This document shows, in pieces, positions 27,100 through 36,594 of a stretch of 64,000 nucleotides of DNA. Location of the stretch: NCBI RefSeq assembly GCF_963668665.1, contig NZ_OY764902.1:2173501-2237500 (forward strand). Direction: 5' to 3'. The translations under genes and the position numbers were made by a program. The notes beneath the pieces were generated by a model. It saw only the letters and a program-made list of their open reading frames with translations. It was not told where the DNA came from and did not search any database. Source of the DNA: an uncultured Anaeromusa sp. (GTDB lineage: Bacteria; Bacillota; Negativicutes; Anaeromusales; Anaeromusaceae). Numbering within the stretch: the stretch's first letter is position 1; each line of letters begins with the position of its first letter.

Positions 27100-27415
27100 T
27101 GACAGTTTGAAACTCGGCTGTCTCAAGTGCCAGGAGCCTTTGGATAAAACGGGAGGCAACCTTATATTTGAGACAAGATTTGCGCGCGCCTCGAAAAAAC
27201 GGTCCAAGTCGGCAGTTCCTTAACTCGCTGCGCTCAAACAGGCGAAACTGTAATCCGCCTTAGCCAGTTTTTTCGTCCTGCGGACCGTCTTGCTCCAATA
27301 AAAGTCCCAAATACAATTGTTGCCTCCGTAGCCCTCGTTCGAGCCCTCTGGTTCTCCGATTCTCCTCGTTCACTCCAACTAACTCGGTAATACCCACCTC
27401 TAATCCTTAAATTCG
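27100..27415. repeat. Modular intergenic repeat, copy 4
   Basis: Lies between convergent aspC and the acyltransferase gene. Shares atttgagacaagatttgcgc and cggcagttcc...actcgctgcgctca with copy 1, the ~48-bp cgtcctgcggaccgtcttgc block with copy 2, and ctctggttctccgattctc with copy 1. Confidence 0.78.
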
Positions 27416-27421
27416 TGCTTT

Positions 27422-28552
27422 CTAGCCTTGTTTTGGCAGGCGGGCCAGCAGGCGGGTAGCTGCGTACCCGGCAGCGCAGCAGAGAAGAAGGCAAACGGCG
27501 CAAACTAAAAGGTATTTCGGTAGAACGGGGAAGTTCCATTTTTGTACGGTGTAGGCAACAGGCAGTACGATCAGTTGATGGAGGATGTAGATGGCGTAAG
27601 AAGAGGCGGCTAAATTCCGCCAGATAACGCTGCTGCTATTCAAGTATCGTTGGAACAGGCAAAGCAGAGTCATGAATAGACTTAGACAGAAGATAGAGTG
27701 CAGCAAAGCGTGGCCGGCTTTAAAGAGAACTGTAGGCGCAGCAGGCAGGCCGAGGCGATACAACGTAAAGAGAAGCGTCGCCGGCACGGCAAGAAGCAGC
27801 CAGTTGCGCAGGCTGGGTCGGTAGGCAGAAGCGGGAGCAAACCAAGAATGGCGCCACCCATGAAGACCCAGCAGGAAGTAAAGAAAACAAATACCTAGGC
27901 GGGCTGGCTGGAAAGAAACTATATATAATTTGCTAAACCAGGTGTCGGCGGGCAGGAATAGAGTGGGCGTGAAAAAGGCTGCGCTACACAAAAGAGTGAA
28001 ACAACAAAAAAAAGAGGCTGACGGAGGGACTGGAGTCGCCGCCTTTTGCAGCCAATTTGGCCGCAATGCTTGCAGAAGGCCTACAAAAAAGTAAAAGTAG
28101 AGCAAGAGTCCTAGAAACCAAAAATGAGCATGATTAAACACCTGCGGCGTAAAAAATAGGTTTTGCCAAAAGTAAAGATACGGCGGCGGCGTGTCGGACC
28201 GGCTAAACCAGATCATATAGGTAATGGCTGGCGCCAACACGAGGACGCCTCCAACCCAGGGCAGGGCGATGCGGTACAATTTGTCCCGGAAGAAGGAACC
28301 GATGCCTTTGCGCTGCAGCACGGGCAGCGTAAAATAGCCTGCAATCCAGAACATAACCGGCATAATAAAAACATCTACCGTAACGATGAACGGAATAAAG
28401 GCGGCGCTTGTTTGACTGTCAACGACGTACCACCAGGCGAGAGGCGGAGCCATGTAACCCAGGGCGATATGAAAAACAATGACCAAGAGAATGACGGCGG
28501 CGCGCAGATTATCCAGGAAATATAAGCGCCTGGAGGGATTGGCATGGGGCAT
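27422..28552 (-). CDS. Membrane acyltransferase family 3 protein
   Basis: A ~376-residue protein with about 10 membrane helices. The N-terminal YFLDNLRAAVILLVIVFHIAL is the acyltransferase-3 (OafA/MdoC-like) signature with the conserved His in helix 1; MFWIAGYF and SSYAIYILHQLIVLP follow. These enzymes acylate extracytoplasmic sugars or polymers. Its length and layout are closest to MdoC-type proteins. ATG at 28552 is chosen (AAAGG 11 bp upstream); a GTG three codons earlier is possible. It is divergent from the AEC transporter gene. Confidence 0.82.
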   Translation of the reverse strand: MPHANPSRRLYFLDNLRAAVILLVIVFHIALGYMAPPLAWWYVVDSQTSAAFIPFIVTVDVFIMPVMFWIAGYFTLPVLQRKGIGSFFRDKLYRIALPWVGGVLVLAPAITYMIWFSRSDTPPPYLYFWQNLFFTPQVFNHAHFWFLGLLLYFYFFVGLLQALRPNWLQKAATPVPPSASFFCCFTLLCSAAFFTPTLFLPADTWFSKLYIVSFQPARLGICFLYFLLGLHGWRHSWFAPASAYRPSLRNWLLLAVPATLLFTLYRLGLPAAPTVLFKAGHALLHSIFCLSLFMTLLCLFQRYLNSSSVIWRNLAASSYAIYILHQLIVLPVAYTVQKWNFPVLPKYLLVCAVCLLLCCAAGYAATRLLARLPKQG

Positions 28553-28605
28553 GCATTTCACAACCTTTCAAAAAAATAATTGCTTTCGTAAAATTTTCGG
28601 CTATA

Positions 28606-28634
28606 TTGACGAACACGCGTGCATTTGATAGCAT
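28606..28634 (+). promoter_or_regulatory. Promoter of the AEC transporter gene
   Basis: TTGACG (28606-28611), 17-bp spacer, TAGCAT (28629-28634). Confidence 0.6.
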
Positions 28635-28683
28635 GAGTAAATGATGTGTAACGATTTCGTAAAAAGAAAAAGAGGCGAGAATC

Positions 28684-29601
28684 ATGGGCGAAGTTTTGGT
28701 GAAGGCAGCCGCGTTTGTCTTCATTATTTTTTTAGGATATGCGCTAAAACGCATCGGATTTTTTACGGCGACCGACTATCGGCTGATTTCAAAGATTGTA
28801 CTCAATATTACGCTGCCGGCGGCAGTAATTACCGCCTTTGCCAATTTTGACATGGACGCTTCTTTGTTGATTTTGGCGTTGCTTGGCTTGGGCTGCAACC
28901 TGATTATGGTTGGCTTAGGTTTTTTAGCTGGCGCGCGCAGCAACGGGGAAACTAAAGCTTTTTATATGCTGAATGCGTCCGGTTATAATATCGGCTGTTT
29001 TGCGATGCCCTTTGCGCAGGGATTTTTGGGGCCTTTTGGGGTAGTGGCTACCTGCATGTTTGATTCCGGAAATTCAATTATGTGTACAGGCGGGACCTAC
29101 GCTGCCGCCGCCGGGGTGGCGGGAACTGGCGGAAAAAGCCAGCTGACGGGACTGGCGAAAAAGCTTTTGTCTTCCGTGCCTTTTGATATTTATATGTTGA
29201 TGCTGTTGTGTTCTTGGGTTGGTTTCCGTTTTCCTGCAGAGGTATTGAATCTTTGCTCGGTTATTGCCGGCGCCAACAGTTTCTTGGCAATGCTGATGAT
29301 TGGCATGATGCTGGAACTGGAGTTGGAGGCGCGCCATGTGCAGCAACTGAGCCTTGTTTTATTACTTCGTTACGCTGTTTCTGCTGTATTTGCCTGGCTT
29401 TTTTATTATTATACTTCTTTTTCCTTGGAGATTCGGCAAGTACTGGTGTTGCTTGTTTTTGCGCCGATTCCCGCGATTGCGCCATTGTTTACGGAAAAAT
29501 GCCAAGGGAATGGCATCTTGGCCAGCTTGACGAATTCGGTTTCTATTATGATTAGCATCGTAATTATGACGGTTTTGCTGGTAATGATGAATTTGCGGTG
29601 A
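28684..29601 (+). CDS. AEC-family (auxin efflux carrier-like) transporter
   Basis: A 305-residue protein with 10 predicted membrane helices in two halves (FIIFLGYALKRIGFF ... NITLPAAVITAF; then VFAPIPAIAPLFTEK ... NSVSIMISIVIMTVLLV). Bacterial members export or exchange malate, malonate and other small acids; the substrate is not apparent. GAGGCGAG precedes the ATG. Confidence 0.87.
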   Translation: MGEVLVKAAAFVFIIFLGYALKRIGFFTATDYRLISKIVLNITLPAAVITAFANFDMDASLLILALLGLGCNLIMVGLGFLAGARSNGETKAFYMLNASGYNIGCFAMPFAQGFLGPFGVVATCMFDSGNSIMCTGGTYAAAAGVAGTGGKSQLTGLAKKLLSSVPFDIYMLMLLCSWVGFRFPAEVLNLCSVIAGANSFLAMLMIGMMLELELEARHVQQLSLVLLLRYAVSAVFAWLFYYYTSFSLEIRQVLVLLVFAPIPAIAPLFTEKCQGNGILASLTNSVSIMISIVIMTVLLVMMNLR

Positions 29602-29606
29602 AAGTG

Positions 29607-29643
29607 AAAAGAGGACGGGCCTTTTAGGCCTGTCCCCTTTTTT
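29607..29643. terminator. Terminator between AEC and pepF genes
   Basis: aaaagaggacgggcc / ggcctgtccccttttt stem (two wobble pairs) between convergent genes. Confidence 0.82.
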
Positions 29644-31510
29644 AGTTTAGGCGTTCTAATTCGTCAAGCAGACGGGAGAATTTTTGCAGTGTAATTTCCA
29701 GAGGCAAGGGAGTCGTCATATCAACGCCGGCTTGGCGCAATAATTGCAAAGGATCGTCAGAAGAACCGCTTTTTAAAAACTGCAAATATTTTTGACGGGC
29801 CGGCTCGCCGCCTGTGAGAATTTGCTCGCTTAAAGCCGTCGCCGCTGCGTAGCCGGTGGCGTACTGATATACATAGAAGTTGCGATAAAAGTGGGGAATC
29901 CTGGACCAACCGACATCGCTTACTTTATCAAGTACAGCGTCAGGCCCCCAATACTGCACATTCAAGTCGTGCCAGATGGCGTCAAAATCGTCGGCGGTAA
30001 GAGCGTCGCCCTTGGCAGTGCGTTCATGAACTATTTTTTCAAATTCTGCAAATTGAGTCTGACGGTAAACGCTGCCTAAAATGGTGTCCAGATACTGTTC
30101 GAGCAGATGCTTGCGCACGGCTGTATCCTGCGTATGCTTCAGCATGTACTCGACAAGCAGAATCTCATTGGTTTGAGAAGCTACTTCGGCGCAGAACAGA
30201 GAGTAGTCGGAGGTTGTGAAGGGCTGGTTGGCATAACTGTAATAGGTATGCATCGAGTGGCCTAGCTCGTGGGCCAGCGTAGATACGCTGTCATACGTGC
30301 CTTCGTAGTTTAGAAGCACAAACGGATGGGTGCCGTAGGCGCCCCACGAGTAGGCCCCGGACTGTTTGCCCTGGTTTTCATATACATCGACCCAGCCGGA
30401 GCTAAGACCTTGTTTTAGTACGGTGTTGTACTCCGAGCCTAATGGCTCTAGCGCAGTCTGTACGAGCTGGCAGGCTTCTTCGTAGGTGTAAGGCGACTGT
30501 GCTTTTTGCGTCGTCACTGGCGCAGACGCGTCATAGAGATGGAATTCGCCAAGGCCCAAGGCTGTTTTTTTGAAAGCTGCATAGCGGTGCAGCGGGGCCA
30601 AATTTTGTTTAACCGTAGTGATGACATTGTCATAGACGGCAACTGGAATATTGTCGTTATCTAAAGACGCCGCCAAGGTAGAGGGGTATTTCCGGGCGGA
30701 GGCGAAAAAATGGCTGCTTTTGATATTGCCGTTCAAGGTAGAAGCAAGGGTGTTGCGATATTGTGCATAGGTTTGATAGAGGGTTAGGTATGCATTTTGC
30801 CGTAACTGCCGGTCATCAAAAGACATGTAGGCCCGGTACTTTCCTTCACTCAGGGGCAGCGTGTTTCCCTGACTGTCGGTGATGGCTGGAAAATGCAGAT
30901 CGGCGTTGGTCAGCATGTCAAAGGTATTTTCCGGCGACTGAGCAATTTCGGACACCTGAGAAAGAAGAGACTCTTCGGCTGGGGTAAGAATATGCTGACG
31001 CTGGCGTAAAAGATTCTGCAGATAGCGAGAATACTCCTTAAGTGCCGGTTCTTGCCGCAGGAAGGCGGGAATCGTTTTAGGGGAAAGCGCCAGTAATTCC
31101 GGTTCGATAAAAGAGGCGGACGCCATATACGCGCTGCCCAGAGAAGCCGCCTTGTCTGTAAGCGCCTGATAAGCGGCGTTAGCTGTGTTTTCATCGCGGT
31201 GCATTTTGGCGTAGCTGTACAGGCGGCCCAGGGTGATGCTCATTTGATCTCGCTGTTTTAGACATTGCAGCAGTAGTTGCGGCGAGGCGCCAAGTTTGCC
31301 TTGGTATGTCGCAAGTTGGGGCAGCTGGCTTTTGAGCTTGTCATAGTCCTGCTGCCATTGGGTGTCGCTGGCGTAAATGTCCTGCAAATGCCACTGATAT
31401 TGAGGGGCTATGTCTTGTCGAGCGGGAACTTTGTCGGCAGCCCAAAGCGTAGCAGGAGCGGTTAAAAACAGAATGGCCGCCAGAAAGGCGGTGAAACAAT
31501 ACTTTTTCAT
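29642..31510 (-). CDS. pepF: Exported oligoendopeptidase F (M3B)
   Basis: A 622-residue zinc peptidase. The active-site motif HELGHSMH and downstream Glu (FCAEVASQTNEILL) are intact, and the M3 oligopeptidase fold covers most of the protein. Unlike classical cytoplasmic PepF, it begins with a Sec signal peptide (MKKYCFTAFLAAILFL ... ATLWAAD), so it should act in the periplasm on imported oligopeptides. The ATG at 31510 is set by AAAGGAAG. The longer upstream frame has no ribosome binding site. Confidence 0.92.
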   Translation of the reverse strand: MKKYCFTAFLAAILFLTAPATLWAADKVPARQDIAPQYQWHLQDIYASDTQWQQDYDKLKSQLPQLATYQGKLGASPQLLLQCLKQRDQMSITLGRLYSYAKMHRDENTANAAYQALTDKAASLGSAYMASASFIEPELLALSPKTIPAFLRQEPALKEYSRYLQNLLRQRQHILTPAEESLLSQVSEIAQSPENTFDMLTNADLHFPAITDSQGNTLPLSEGKYRAYMSFDDRQLRQNAYLTLYQTYAQYRNTLASTLNGNIKSSHFFASARKYPSTLAASLDNDNIPVAVYDNVITTVKQNLAPLHRYAAFKKTALGLGEFHLYDASAPVTTQKAQSPYTYEEACQLVQTALEPLGSEYNTVLKQGLSSGWVDVYENQGKQSGAYSWGAYGTHPFVLLNYEGTYDSVSTLAHELGHSMHTYYSYANQPFTTSDYSLFCAEVASQTNEILLVEYMLKHTQDTAVRKHLLEQYLDTILGSVYRQTQFAEFEKIVHERTAKGDALTADDFDAIWHDLNVQYWGPDAVLDKVSDVGWSRIPHFYRNFYVYQYATGYAAATALSEQILTGGEPARQKYLQFLKSGSSDDPLQLLRQAGVDMTTPLPLEITLQKFSRLLDELERLN

Positions 31511-31596
31511 CGTGTCATCTTCCTTTGCGCAGTAGTGTGAGCATAACTTGCTTATATGTAGGATACATTCTGGAAATGGTGGCGAAATCCTTTCCT

Positions 31597-32847
31597 TTAA
31601 ATGTAAAAAAGCCTGTACGCAACCCAGGCCCCTAAGGCTAACCCCAGGGGGTAGAGCATAAACCAGCCTGAAAACAAGAAGACAAGTCCGGACAAGGAGG
31701 CGCTGAGCAGGGCGAGAACTTTTCCGGTTCGGTTGGGAAGAACCCGGCAAGATGCAATCATGCCCAACGTATAAACGGCCAAGAAATTAGCGCAAGGAAA
31801 TTGAATCAAGGTTTGCAGCTGCAATTCCAGAAGATAGCTGACTCCAAGAACGAAACCTAAAACAGGAAGAAACGACAGTAAGGCGTAATGCGGTGTCTGA
31901 AAGCGAGGATGAAGGCGAGAAAAAACAGGCGGTAAGGCGCCGTCGCGGGCTTGGGCGTAAACCAGCCGGGAGAAACCGGCGATGAACGTATGGACAGGAC
32001 AGTAACAAGCGACTAGACCCAGAAAAGAAACCAGCAGACTCGCCTGTTCGCCCCAACCGTAAGCTGCCAACGTGATCATGGCGGTAAGCGGCGTAGCGGA
32101 TTGGTAAGCCAACGTTCCAATGGTGACGAAGGCAATGAGTAAATATAAAACATTAATGACCAAAGCGGCAAGACCCAGGCTTAAAGGGATGTCCTTGCGG
32201 GGGCGGCGAAATTCTTCCGCCAAATGGCCGATCATTTCCCAGCCAATGAAGGCGAAAAAGAGCAAGGACATAGTCTGTCCTACAGGCAGCCAGCCGTGCG
32301 GCAAGAAGGGGGAAAAAGCTGCAGGCTGAACTTGGGGCAAGGAGGCTGTAATCGCTAAAAGCAGAATACCGAGAATGGAGGAGACGACAAGGACTTGTAC
32401 GCGGCCGGATAGATCAATACCTCGGTAGTTTAGGGCTACAGCCAGAAGCAGCATAACCGCCGCCACGCCATAAATGGCCGCCGAGGACCAGCCCAGCACG
32501 TCGCCTAGATAATGGGCGCCGATTAAGGCGGTAACAGGCATGCCAAAGGGCATAGCCCCTAAAATCCACAGGCCGACGATACGGCTGGTGTTTTCTCCCA
32601 AGCCTTGGCGGACATAGGTGGCGATGCCGCCGGAATCAGGATAGCGTGAAGACATCATGCTGATGACGGCCACCATGGGCAAAGAGAGCAGGCCCATGAA
32701 GAGCCAGCTGAGTAAAGACGCTGGTCCCGCTATGGAGGCGGCCAGGGAGGGGAGTACTAAAATGCCGGCGCCCAGAACGGCTCCGGTAGTTAAGGAGGCC
32801 CCTTGGAGCCAAGTGATGCTTTTTTTGAGCTGAACGGCTTCTTTCAT
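31597..32847 (-). CDS. APC-family amino acid permease (YjeH-like)
   Basis: A 416-residue protein with 12 predicted membrane helices. GAVLGAGILVLPSLAA is the helix-1 ligand loop of the APC fold; RYPDSGGIATYVRQGLG and FAFIGWEMIGHLAEEF follow. It resembles YjeH, an exporter of methionine and branched-chain amino acids. ATG at 32847, with GAGGAG at about 12 bp, is preferred over an in-frame TTG eight codons earlier. A divergent LysR gene lies 123 bp away and is the likely regulator. Confidence 0.84.
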   Translation of the reverse strand: MKEAVQLKKSITWLQGASLTTGAVLGAGILVLPSLAASIAGPASLLSWLFMGLLSLPMVAVISMMSSRYPDSGGIATYVRQGLGENTSRIVGLWILGAMPFGMPVTALIGAHYLGDVLGWSSAAIYGVAAVMLLLAVALNYRGIDLSGRVQVLVVSSILGILLLAITASLPQVQPAAFSPFLPHGWLPVGQTMSLLFFAFIGWEMIGHLAEEFRRPRKDIPLSLGLAALVINVLYLLIAFVTIGTLAYQSATPLTAMITLAAYGWGEQASLLVSFLGLVACYCPVHTFIAGFSRLVYAQARDGALPPVFSRLHPRFQTPHYALLSFLPVLGFVLGVSYLLELQLQTLIQFPCANFLAVYTLGMIASCRVLPNRTGKVLALLSASLSGLVFLFSGWFMLYPLGLALGAWVAYRLFYI

Positions 32848-32914
32848 CGCGGCGTTGTTTCTCCTCTGCAAATGTAGTAAAAGCTTTAAAAAATCGTATC
32901 ATGAAAAAAGAGAT

Positions 32915-32942
32915 TTGATAAGACGATAATATAGTGTAAAAT
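32915..32942 (+). promoter_or_regulatory. Promoter of the LysR gene next to the YjeH-like permease
   Basis: TTGATA (32915-32920), 16-bp spacer, TAAAAT (32937-32942). Confidence 0.6.
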
Positions 32943-32970
32943 AATCGGAAAAACCGATGGATGTGATGAG

Positions 32971-33858
32971 ATGCAGAGCAAGTATCTGGAAACCTTTTTA
33001 GCAGTGGCGCGAACGTTGAACTTTGGGCAGGCGGCGCGGGAGTTGAACTACTCCCAATCTACTGTTTCCGAACATGTTCGGTTGGTGGAACTAGAACTGG
33101 GAGTTCGGCTGTTCGAGCGTTTGGGGCGAAAAATATTTTTGACGTCTCAAGGAGAGAGACTGGTGGGCTTGGGGGCCAGGCTGCTGCAGGCGGAAGACGA
33201 AGTGCGGCAAGCTTTTTGCGGCAAGGAAACGCTGGAAGGAATGATTCGCCTGGGCGCTTCCGAGTCGTTATGCGCATTTTGGCTGCCGCCGCTATTAAAG
33301 GAATACCGAGCTCTGTATCCGCAGGTGCAGCTGTATCTGAAAGTAGGTCATTGCAGCGATTTTGGACAATGGCTGCAGCAAAATCTGGTTGATGTGGCTT
33401 TTGGATTTCAAGACGAAGCCGGCCAGCCGCAGCTGCGACAAGAAACCTTGTTTCAAGGAAAGACCGTATTAGTAGCGGAGCCGCAGCATCCTTTGGCGAA
33501 GTTGCAAGTAGTAGAGACGCAGCAATTAGCCGGGCAAACTTTTATTTTTTCCGAAGGTCACAGCGGCTATCCGGCGGAGATGAAAGAGCTGCTGGCGCAA
33601 GCCAAGGCGCCTGTAGCAACGTTCTGGGAATTTGAAAGCTTGGAAGCCATTAAACAGTGTGTAAAGAACGGCTTAGGCCTGTCATTGCTGCCGGAAATTG
33701 TCGTGGCCGAAGAACTGGAGCGGGGAACATTGGTACGACTGCCATGGGATAGCAGCAGCATTTCGGTAGTGGCGCAAATGGTGCTGCATCGCGAAAAGTG
33801 GCTGTCGCCTCCCTTAGCGGCTTTAGAAAAACTGGTCAAGGGCTCTTTGAATCCGTAA
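32971..33858 (+). CDS. LysR-family transcriptional regulator
   Basis: A 295-residue LysR protein: HTH in YLETFLAVARTLNFGQAARELNYSQSTVSEHVR, then an effector-binding domain. It is divergent from the YjeH-like amino acid exporter, the standard layout for a LysR regulator that senses the exporter substrate. The ATG lacks a strong Shine-Dalgarno. Confidence 0.9.
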   Translation: MQSKYLETFLAVARTLNFGQAARELNYSQSTVSEHVRLVELELGVRLFERLGRKIFLTSQGERLVGLGARLLQAEDEVRQAFCGKETLEGMIRLGASESLCAFWLPPLLKEYRALYPQVQLYLKVGHCSDFGQWLQQNLVDVAFGFQDEAGQPQLRQETLFQGKTVLVAEPQHPLAKLQVVETQQLAGQTFIFSEGHSGYPAEMKELLAQAKAPVATFWEFESLEAIKQCVKNGLGLSLLPEIVVAEELERGTLVRLPWDSSSISVVAQMVLHREKWLSPPLAALEKLVKGSLNP

Positions 33859-33885
33859 AAACTTATAAATTCTGGGATAGGAAAA

Positions 33886-33911
33886 AAAGCGCCTCTGAAG
33901 AGGCGCTTTAC
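33886..33911. terminator. Terminator between convergent LysR and exported-protein genes
   Basis: aaagcgcctc / gaggcgcttt stem with A and T flanks. Just upstream, ttataaattctgg (33862-33874) is the inverted form of the repeat-family end ccagaatttataa. Confidence 0.8.
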
Positions 33912-33940
33912 TAGTCAGGCTGGAAGATAAAGAAAAATTT

Positions 33941-34285
33941 TTAGATGGCGGCTTCGGGCTTGAGCGTTACAAAAAGCTGCTTGCGCAGTTGGCAGCGCTT
34001 CCAATTATCGCTGAACCCATTGTCATATACTACCCGCACATCCCAATAAGCAGCGGGTTCATTACGGTGAAACGGAAGAGTCGCCTGATCCGTGATTCCT
34101 AATATAGTTTGTTCAAGCAAGTTGTCTTGCCAGTCGTTTGTATTGGAGGGAGCAATGTATAATGCGCAAATAGTGTGGCCTGTATTGTTGATGATAATGA
34201 ATTCTTGAGGGCTGGCTAAGGCGTTTTCCGGATTATAGAGGATTGCAACAAGAGACAGGACACAGATGAAAAGAAGATGCTTCAT
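33941..34285 (-). CDS. Small exported protein of unknown function
   Basis: A 114-residue protein with a Sec signal peptide (MKHLLFICVLSLVAIL ... ALAS) and a small beta-rich domain (EFIIINNTGHTICALYIAPS, NDWQDNLLE, YWDVRVVYDNGFSDNW). Similar exported domains occur widely and are sometimes mislabelled as argininosuccinate lyase in annotations; no function is established. AAGGAGG precedes the ATG. Confidence 0.75.
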   Translation of the reverse strand: MKHLLFICVLSLVAILYNPENALASPQEFIIINNTGHTICALYIAPSNTNDWQDNLLEQTILGITDQATLPFHRNEPAAYWDVRVVYDNGFSDNWKRCQLRKQLFVTLKPEAAI

Positions 34286-34418
34286 GAAAGAGCCTCCTTG
34301 TCTAAAACGCTATGAACATAGCATACCATGTTTTAACTTAGCTGGATAGAAAAGAAAGAGAAAGTTGTTAATTTTCAAGCTAGTTCAAAAAAATATCGCA
34401 AAAAAAATGAAAAACATG

Positions 34419-34445
34419 TAAAAAGTTTCACAATGCGTACGATAT
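34419..34445 (+). promoter_or_regulatory. Possible motility-type (SigD/FliA) promoter
   Basis: TAAA (34419-34422), 15-bp spacer, TACGATAT (34438-34445). The Bacillus SigD consensus is TAAA-N15-GCCGATAT, so 6 of 8 bases of the -10 match. Confidence 0.45.
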
Positions 34446-34502
34446 TATAAATAAGGAGCTTTACAAGTTATGTGAAGCAAAAAAATATAGGAGCTGAGGT
34501 TG

Positions 34503-36383
34503 GTGAGAATTGATTCTAGTACCGTAGAGTTTAGCAGCAGTCATTTTTTAGGCACGAAAGAAAGAGAAAGCCTATACGCTTCCAGTACCGCAGCAGCTAC
34601 AACCTTGGAGCAAGAGAGCAGTCACACGGAAATTCAGACGGATCGGGCTTACGAGGTGCAATTGAGCGAAGAAGCTTTGCAAACAGCTGCAGCGGCTGGC
34701 AAAGATGCGGCGGCGGTGAACAAAGGAGTTGATTTTTCTAAGCTTTCCCAAGAAGAGCGGAATGAGCTGAAAAATGTAACTGCTTTTATGGGCGTGGACA
34801 GCGATGTAATTTCGGAAGAAGTTGCGGCTGAAAGTCACACCAGGCTTGTGATTGATCAAAACAGCAGCAGCGCTACGATCGGAAAACCGCCGCAAAGCGG
34901 CGGCAACTGGCGGCCAGTCGGCGTTATTACAGAAGCGTCGCAGCAGGTGACGGTGGGACAAGGCGCGGTTGTTGCGAGGCAAAGCCAAGGTGGTGAGACG
35001 GTGACGCGTCAGGAGAACGCCCAACTACAAGGAACCAGTACGGCAGTAGGAGAATCAACGGTGTTTGTGGCGACGACTAATGCCAATGGAGCGGCAACAG
35101 GGCTGCGGATTGGAGAGGTGGAAACTAGGACGCGTACCGTGAGTGAAGCGGAATATACAGCGTGGTCAGCGCAGGGGCTGGTTACTACAAAAGACGGCAG
35201 GACGCTGCAAATCGATCAGACCTCGTTGATGCTGCGCACGGCGGAAATGGTTCAGACGCAAAGTGCGGCCACCTTGGAGGACCCCTTGGTCATTCAGTAT
35301 GGTAAAAGTTCTGCGGGAGTAGGACTGACCGAAGAAAAATACGTCTTTGATTTGGATGCGGATGGCCAAAAAGACAGCATGTCCTTTGTCAAACCCGGCG
35401 CCGGCTTTTTGGCGCTAGATCAGAATGGAGACGGTAAAATCGATGACGGCAGCGAGCTTTTTGGCGCTAAAAGCGGCGACGCTTTTGGGGATTTGGCTAA
35501 ATTCGATGCGGACGGCAATGGCTGGCTTGATGAAAATGACGATGTTTACGGCAAACTGCGTATTTGGGCTAAAGACGATCAAGGAAAGGATCAATTACTG
35601 TCTTTGAAGGAAGCGGATGTAGGCGCTATTTATTTGGGCAGCGTCGCTACGGAATTTTCCCTAAAGGATAGCCGCAATGAGCTGCAGGGACAGGTGCGGC
35701 AGAGTGGTTTATTCTTGCGAGATTCAGGCGAAGTCGGTACCGTACAGCGTCTTGATTTGGCGACTAGCGAGATAAAAGAGCAGGCAGCTTTGCCTGCTTC
35801 GACAGGGCAGGACGGCATTTATACAAGCAAGCAGTCCCAAGTGAATTATGAAGGGGAAACGGCGCGCATCAGCGTACAGCAAACAGAGAATGGCCTTGCA
35901 ATTACGAATAACAATGCGCCTCGTCTTGTGCCGGTAACGATGCAGTCTTTGGCGGAGGTTAAACTGGATGTAGGCAGGACGGCTGTCAGCAGCTCGTTTT
36001 CAGTAGCTAATGGGTATGCAGCGGCGGCTGGCGTGCAAGAAGCGGCGGTTGCCTTCGCGTCGCAGGATAGCAGCGTGCAGGTGACAACGGCCGAGTCGAT
36101 TGTGTCCAAAGACGCGTCCAAGGTGTATGTAGTCTCTGCCGCCGAAACCGATACGAAAAGCTTTTCCGTATGGTTGGAAGGCAAAGAAGTAGGGCGAATA
36201 TCACCTTTAATGGATATTTTGAAACAGCTTATCGAGAAGGAAGAACAAGAGCGGGCCAAAGAAAAAGAGGCATCTACCGACGGAAAAGCAGCTCCCGTAG
36301 GAAAACGCTACTATCTTTCCGGACGGCATCTGCAGGTGGCCTGGGAACATCGGACGCTATCCCTGCTGGATTACAAATTTTAA
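34503..36383 (+). CDS. Large EF-hand-like calcium-motif protein, function unknown
   Basis: A 626-residue protein without signal peptide or membrane helix. The N-terminal ~250 residues are low-complexity and rich in Ser/Thr/Ala/Gln. The middle has three acidic Ca-binding loops: FDLDADGQKDSM (~282), LDQNGDGKIDDGSELFG (~306) and FDADGNGWLDENDDVYG (~335). The same module is found in large RTX-type and uncharacterised bacterial proteins whose N-termini start with a short Ser-rich segment like this one. There are no GGxGxD repeats. AGGAG lies 9 bp before GTG 34503 (a TTG just ahead is possible). The promoter resembles the SigD type, so a link to motility is conceivable. Confidence 0.7.
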   Translation: MRIDSSTVEFSSSHFLGTKERESLYASSTAAATTLEQESSHTEIQTDRAYEVQLSEEALQTAAAAGKDAAAVNKGVDFSKLSQEERNELKNVTAFMGVDSDVISEEVAAESHTRLVIDQNSSSATIGKPPQSGGNWRPVGVITEASQQVTVGQGAVVARQSQGGETVTRQENAQLQGTSTAVGESTVFVATTNANGAATGLRIGEVETRTRTVSEAEYTAWSAQGLVTTKDGRTLQIDQTSLMLRTAEMVQTQSAATLEDPLVIQYGKSSAGVGLTEEKYVFDLDADGQKDSMSFVKPGAGFLALDQNGDGKIDDGSELFGAKSGDAFGDLAKFDADGNGWLDENDDVYGKLRIWAKDDQGKDQLLSLKEADVGAIYLGSVATEFSLKDSRNELQGQVRQSGLFLRDSGEVGTVQRLDLATSEIKEQAALPASTGQDGIYTSKQSQVNYEGETARISVQQTENGLAITNNNAPRLVPVTMQSLAEVKLDVGRTAVSSSFSVANGYAAAAGVQEAAVAFASQDSSVQVTTAESIVSKDASKVYVVSAAETDTKSFSVWLEGKEVGRISPLMDILKQLIEKEEQERAKEKEASTDGKAAPVGKRYYLSGRHLQVAWEHRTLSLLDYKF

Positions 36384-36396
36384 CTAAACATGTCAC

Positions 36397-36436
36397 AAAG
36401 AACCAGTGTTTTTAATTAAATACTGGTTCTTTTATT
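36397..36436 (+). terminator. Terminator after the EF-hand-like protein gene
   Basis: aaagaaccagt / actggttcttt stem, 14-nt loop, T-rich end. Confidence 0.82.
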
Positions 36437-36594
36437 AATAGTAGTGAATAAAATTTCTTTTCTGTGTATTCAGGCAGGATATTTACTGTAAATCAAGAAG
36501 TCAAAGAAGAACCAAAGAAAGTCAACAAAGTAATAGTGTAAAGGAAAATTCAGTTTGTCGAAGTGTATGAAGGCAAAGGAAGGCAGAAAGCAGC

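Noticed and set aside
34503..36383. RTX toxin
   Set aside because: Acidic Ca-loops are present, but there is no series of GGxGxD nonapeptides, no secretion signal that can be seen and no type I secretion genes nearby.
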